Of a stretch of 6,614 nucleotides of DNA, positions 5,206 to 6,614 are shown in pieces. Positions within the stretch are counted from its first letter, which is position 1, and each line of letters starts with the position of its first letter. The notes below the pieces were generated by a model. It was not told the origin of the DNA and did not search any database. It saw only the letters and a program-made list of their open reading frames with translations. The DNA comes from Hydrogenophaga sp. Its GTDB lineage: Bacteria; Pseudomonadota; Gammaproteobacteria; Burkholderiales; Burkholderiaceae_C. Made by a program: the position numbers and the translations under genes. The stretch spans positions 1 through 6,614 of the forward strand of contig JAABRN010000017.1 in assembly GCA_011390855.1 (NCBI GenBank), in the 5' to 3' direction.

Positions 5206-5209
5206 GAGG
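5206..5209 (+). promoter_or_regulatory. Shine-Dalgarno of the DUF2244 gene
   Basis: GAGG stands six bases before ATG 5216 and decides for that codon. A longer reading from TTG 5204 would have the GAGG inside its own first codons. Confidence 0.7.
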
Positions 5210-5215
5210 TGGTGG

Positions 5216-5698
5216 ATGTTGAATCCAGCGAAAGATGGGTACCAGTTGGCCTCGGTGTCTGATGCGGGCTGGCGTTGGACCCTGCGCCGCAACTGCTCAG
5301 TGACGCCGGCCCAGTTGGCCCGGGTGTTCATCGGGTTGGGAGCATTGTCCTTGGCGGTAGCGTTATTTTTCTGGTTTCAGGGCGCTGTGCTTGTCTTGCC
5401 CTTTGCGGCATTGGAATTGTTGGTGCTGTGCGCTGCGTTCTTTGCGACCGCGAGGCACGCCACCGACGGAGAGAGAATCAGCCTGCACGGAGGGCGCCTG
5501 GTGGTGGAGGTGGAATCCGCGGGGAAGATTCACAGAAGCGAGTTCGTCGCTGACCGGGTTCGGGTGCAGCCAGTCGAGGGCTACGCCTTGGTTGAGGTGG
5601 CGGGCGACGGGCGTTCGGTCCGACTGGGGCGGTTCATTCGCTCCGATCTCCGTCCCGTGTTGGCGAGAGAGTTGCGTCAGGCACTGCGCAGAGGTTGA
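5216..5698 (+). CDS. DUF2244 domain-containing membrane protein
   Basis: A 160-residue protein with a short N-terminal cytoplasmic part (WRWTLRRNCSVTPAQL near 19-34), two closely spaced membrane helices (about 34-54 and 56-79, separated by FQGA), and a soluble C-terminal domain of about 80 residues. The C-terminal part is rich in beta strand with alternating charges (LVVEVESAG, FVADRVRVQPVEGYALVEV, VRLGRFIRSDLRPVLARELRQAL). This order matches DUF2244, an uncharacterised inner-membrane family often found in front of cytochrome c oxidase genes in proteobacteria, which suggests but does not prove a role in oxidase expression, assembly or membrane fit. ATG 5216 is chosen for its GAGG. coxB starts 99 bases after the stop, with its own likely regulatory site in the gap. 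Family membership is by recognition, not by search. Confidence 0.82.
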   Translation: MLNPAKDGYQLASVSDAGWRWTLRRNCSVTPAQLARVFIGLGALSLAVALFFWFQGAVLVLPFAALELLVLCAAFFATARHATDGERISLHGGRLVVEVESAGKIHRSEFVADRVRVQPVEGYALVEVAGDGRSVRLGRFIRSDLRPVLARELRQALRRG

Positions 5699-5761
5699 GC
5701 GTGGGCCAGGCAATTGGGTATCCCGGGTAGGTCGGGGCTGAAAAGTTTGTTCTAATCGGCA

Positions 5762-5775
5762 TTGATATAAATCAA
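5762..5775. promoter_or_regulatory. Perfect FNR/ANR box upstream of coxB
   Basis: TTGAT (5762-5766), ATAA, ATCAA (5771-5775) is an exact match to the consensus FNR/ANR site. Its centre (5768.5) lies 29.5 bases before the coxB GTG. Activation from -41.5 would put the transcription start inside the coding region, so repression is more likely. The only AT-rich -10-like hexamer downstream is TATATT at 5780-5785, which would put the box between -10 and -35. FNR-type regulators sense oxygen through an iron-sulfur cluster and bind DNA under low oxygen. Confidence 0.75.
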
Positions 5776-5779
5776 TACT

Positions 5780-5785
5780 TATATT
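5780..5785 (+). promoter_or_regulatory. Possible coxB -10 element
   Basis: TATATT lies 12 bases before the coxB GTG, directly after the FNR box. A start near 5792 would leave about six bases of leader, too short to hold the GAGG at 5787-5790, so either this hexamer is not the -10 or most transcripts come from further upstream. A -35 at proper distance is not seen. Low confidence. Confidence 0.22.
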
Positions 5786-5786
5786 C

Positions 5787-5790
5787 GAGG
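5787..5790 (+). promoter_or_regulatory. Shine-Dalgarno deciding the GTG start of coxB
   Basis: GAGG lies seven bases before GTG 5798. The in-frame ATG at 5816 has no comparable site before it, so the GTG is preferred. Confidence 0.65.
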
Positions 5791-5797
5791 CGGAAAA

Positions 5798-6614
5798 GTG
5801 AGTAAGACGAAAACAATGGGTCCGGGTGCAAAAATTTCCCTGTGGCAGAGCCTGATGGCAGCGAGGTCGGCAATCACAGGCCTCTCTCTGAGCGCCGGCG
5901 TCTGGCTCACGGCAGCAGCTCAGCGGGTCAACGACCTGCCCGGCGGCCCTGCAGTCAACCAGCTCAACTTCCATCCACCGGTGACCCGCATTGCCGAAGA
6001 GCAGCACTGGCTGCACTGGTTCATGATGGTCATCTGCGCCGTCATCTTCGTGGTGGTGTTTGGTGTGATGTTCTATTCCATCCTCAAGCACCGGAAGTCG
6101 GTCGGACACAAATCGCAGGTGCTGGCCGAACCCATCTGGGTCGAGCTGGGCTGGACGATCGTGCCGCTGCTGATCGTGATCGGCATGGCTTTGCCCGCAA
6201 CCAAGGTGCTCGTGGCCCAGAAAGACACCACCAATGCCGACCTCACCATCAAGGCCACGGGCATGCAATGGAAGTGGGGTTACGACTACATCAAGGGTGA
6301 GGGTGAAGGCATCGGCTTTCTCTCAACCTTGGACAACAGCCACCGCGTCATGTCCAACAGTGGCCGTCCGGAACCCATAGACAACTACCTGCTGAAGGTG
6401 GACAACCCCATGGTGGTGCCGGTGAACAAGAAGGTCCGGATCATCACCACCGCCAATGACGTGATTCATTCCTGGATGGTTCCCGCCTTTGGTGTGAAGC
6501 AGGATGCCATCCCTGGTTTCGTGCGGGACACCTGGTTCCGTGCTGAGCAGATCGGTGACTTCTACGGTCAGTGCGCCGAACTCTGTGGCAAAGAACATGC
6601 TTACATGCCCATTC
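5798..6614 (+). CDS. coxB: Cytochrome c oxidase subunit II, aa3-type (partial, 3' end outside window)
   Basis: The first 272 residues of the CuA-bearing subunit of heme-copper oxidase, which takes electrons from cytochrome c on the periplasmic side and passes them to subunit I. A signal peptide is likely (hydrophobic 24-41, with AAA before Q42 as a cleavage site). It is followed by two transmembrane helices at about 73-96 and 113-135. The second contains VELGWTIVP (115-123), whose E116 corresponds to the K-channel entrance glutamate. QWKWGYDY (157-164) is the aromatic electron-entry segment. The CuA ligand set is complete: H224 in DVIHSW, then C259, E261, C263, H267 and M270 in QCAELCGKEHAYM. 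Start GTG 5798 has GAGG seven bases upstream; ATG 5816 is the alternative. The sequence is cut two residues after the last ligand, so a C-terminal cytochrome c domain (caa3-type) cannot be judged. Subunit I is expected next. Confidence 0.97.
   Translation, partial: MSKTKTMGPGAKISLWQSLMAARSAITGLSLSAGVWLTAAAQRVNDLPGGPAVNQLNFHPPVTRIAEEQHWLHWFMMVICAVIFVVVFGVMFYSILKHRKSVGHKSQVLAEPIWVELGWTIVPLLIVIGMALPATKVLVAQKDTTNADLTIKATGMQWKWGYDYIKGEGEGIGFLSTLDNSHRVMSNSGRPEPIDNYLLKVDNPMVVPVNKKVRIITTANDVIHSWMVPAFGVKQDAIPGFVRDTWFRAEQIGDFYGQCAELCGKEHAYMPI

Noticed and set aside
5363..6268. A 301-codon open frame on the minus strand across the DUF2244-coxB junction
   Set aside because: It runs antisense to two well-supported genes and the FNR box, and its product is a low-complexity His/Asp/Arg-rich shadow with no motif.
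1..6614. Mobile elements, CRISPR arrays, tRNA or rRNA genes, toxin-antitoxin or defence modules
   Set aside because: No spaced direct repeats, transposase or integrase motifs, cloverleaf-like sequence or rRNA-like sequence was seen, and every larger frame is accounted for by core-genome families.

Overview
The window looks like chromosomal DNA of a betaproteobacterium, most likely family Comamonadaceae (Hydrogenophaga/Acidovorax/Rhodoferax-like). The reasons are high GC, dense short-spaced genes, and the order trmL - comF - BioC-like methyltransferase - DUF2244 - coxB, which I recall as characteristic of that family. The assignment is from memory of gene order and protein flavour, not from a search. 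There is no sign of a mobile element, prophage, CRISPR array, tRNA or rRNA.

Layout. (1) 62-2057, plus strand: a TauE/SafE-type membrane transporter, an orphan ParA-type ATPase with a strong ribosome binding site, and a MaoC-type (R)-hydratase-like enzyme. Each is separated by 68-104 bases and they have no obvious common pathway. (2) 2106-3970, minus strand: comF-family phosphoribosyltransferase-like gene, trmL (wobble-base tRNA 2'-O-methyltransferase) and a small basic protein of unknown function that starts at TTG. (3) 4112-5020, plus strand, divergent from comF: a BioC-like methyltransferase-fold protein whose SAM-binding motif I is not recognisable. (4) 5216-6614, plus strand: a two-helix DUF2244 membrane protein followed by the start of coxB, encoding cytochrome c oxidase subunit II. 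coxB runs off the window end just after its complete CuA ligand set.

The most informative non-coding signals are two FNR/CRP-family-type palindromes in front of the cytochrome oxidase genes: a perfect FNR/ANR box (TTGAT-N4-ATCAA) 22 bases before the coxB start, and a TTGAC-N4-GTCAA palindrome over a likely -10 element ahead of the DUF2244 gene. Both sit too close to the core promoter or start codon for classical activation, so I infer repression of the aa3-type oxidase at low oxygen. Several genes (tauE-like, maoC-like, trmL, comF) lack a clear Shine-Dalgarno sequence, and two of these have a -10-like hexamer only 6-8 bases before the start codon, which suggests leaderless transcripts.

I do not see a clearly new multi-gene system here. 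It is mostly ordinary core genome with a few regulatory and protein-family oddities worth checking.
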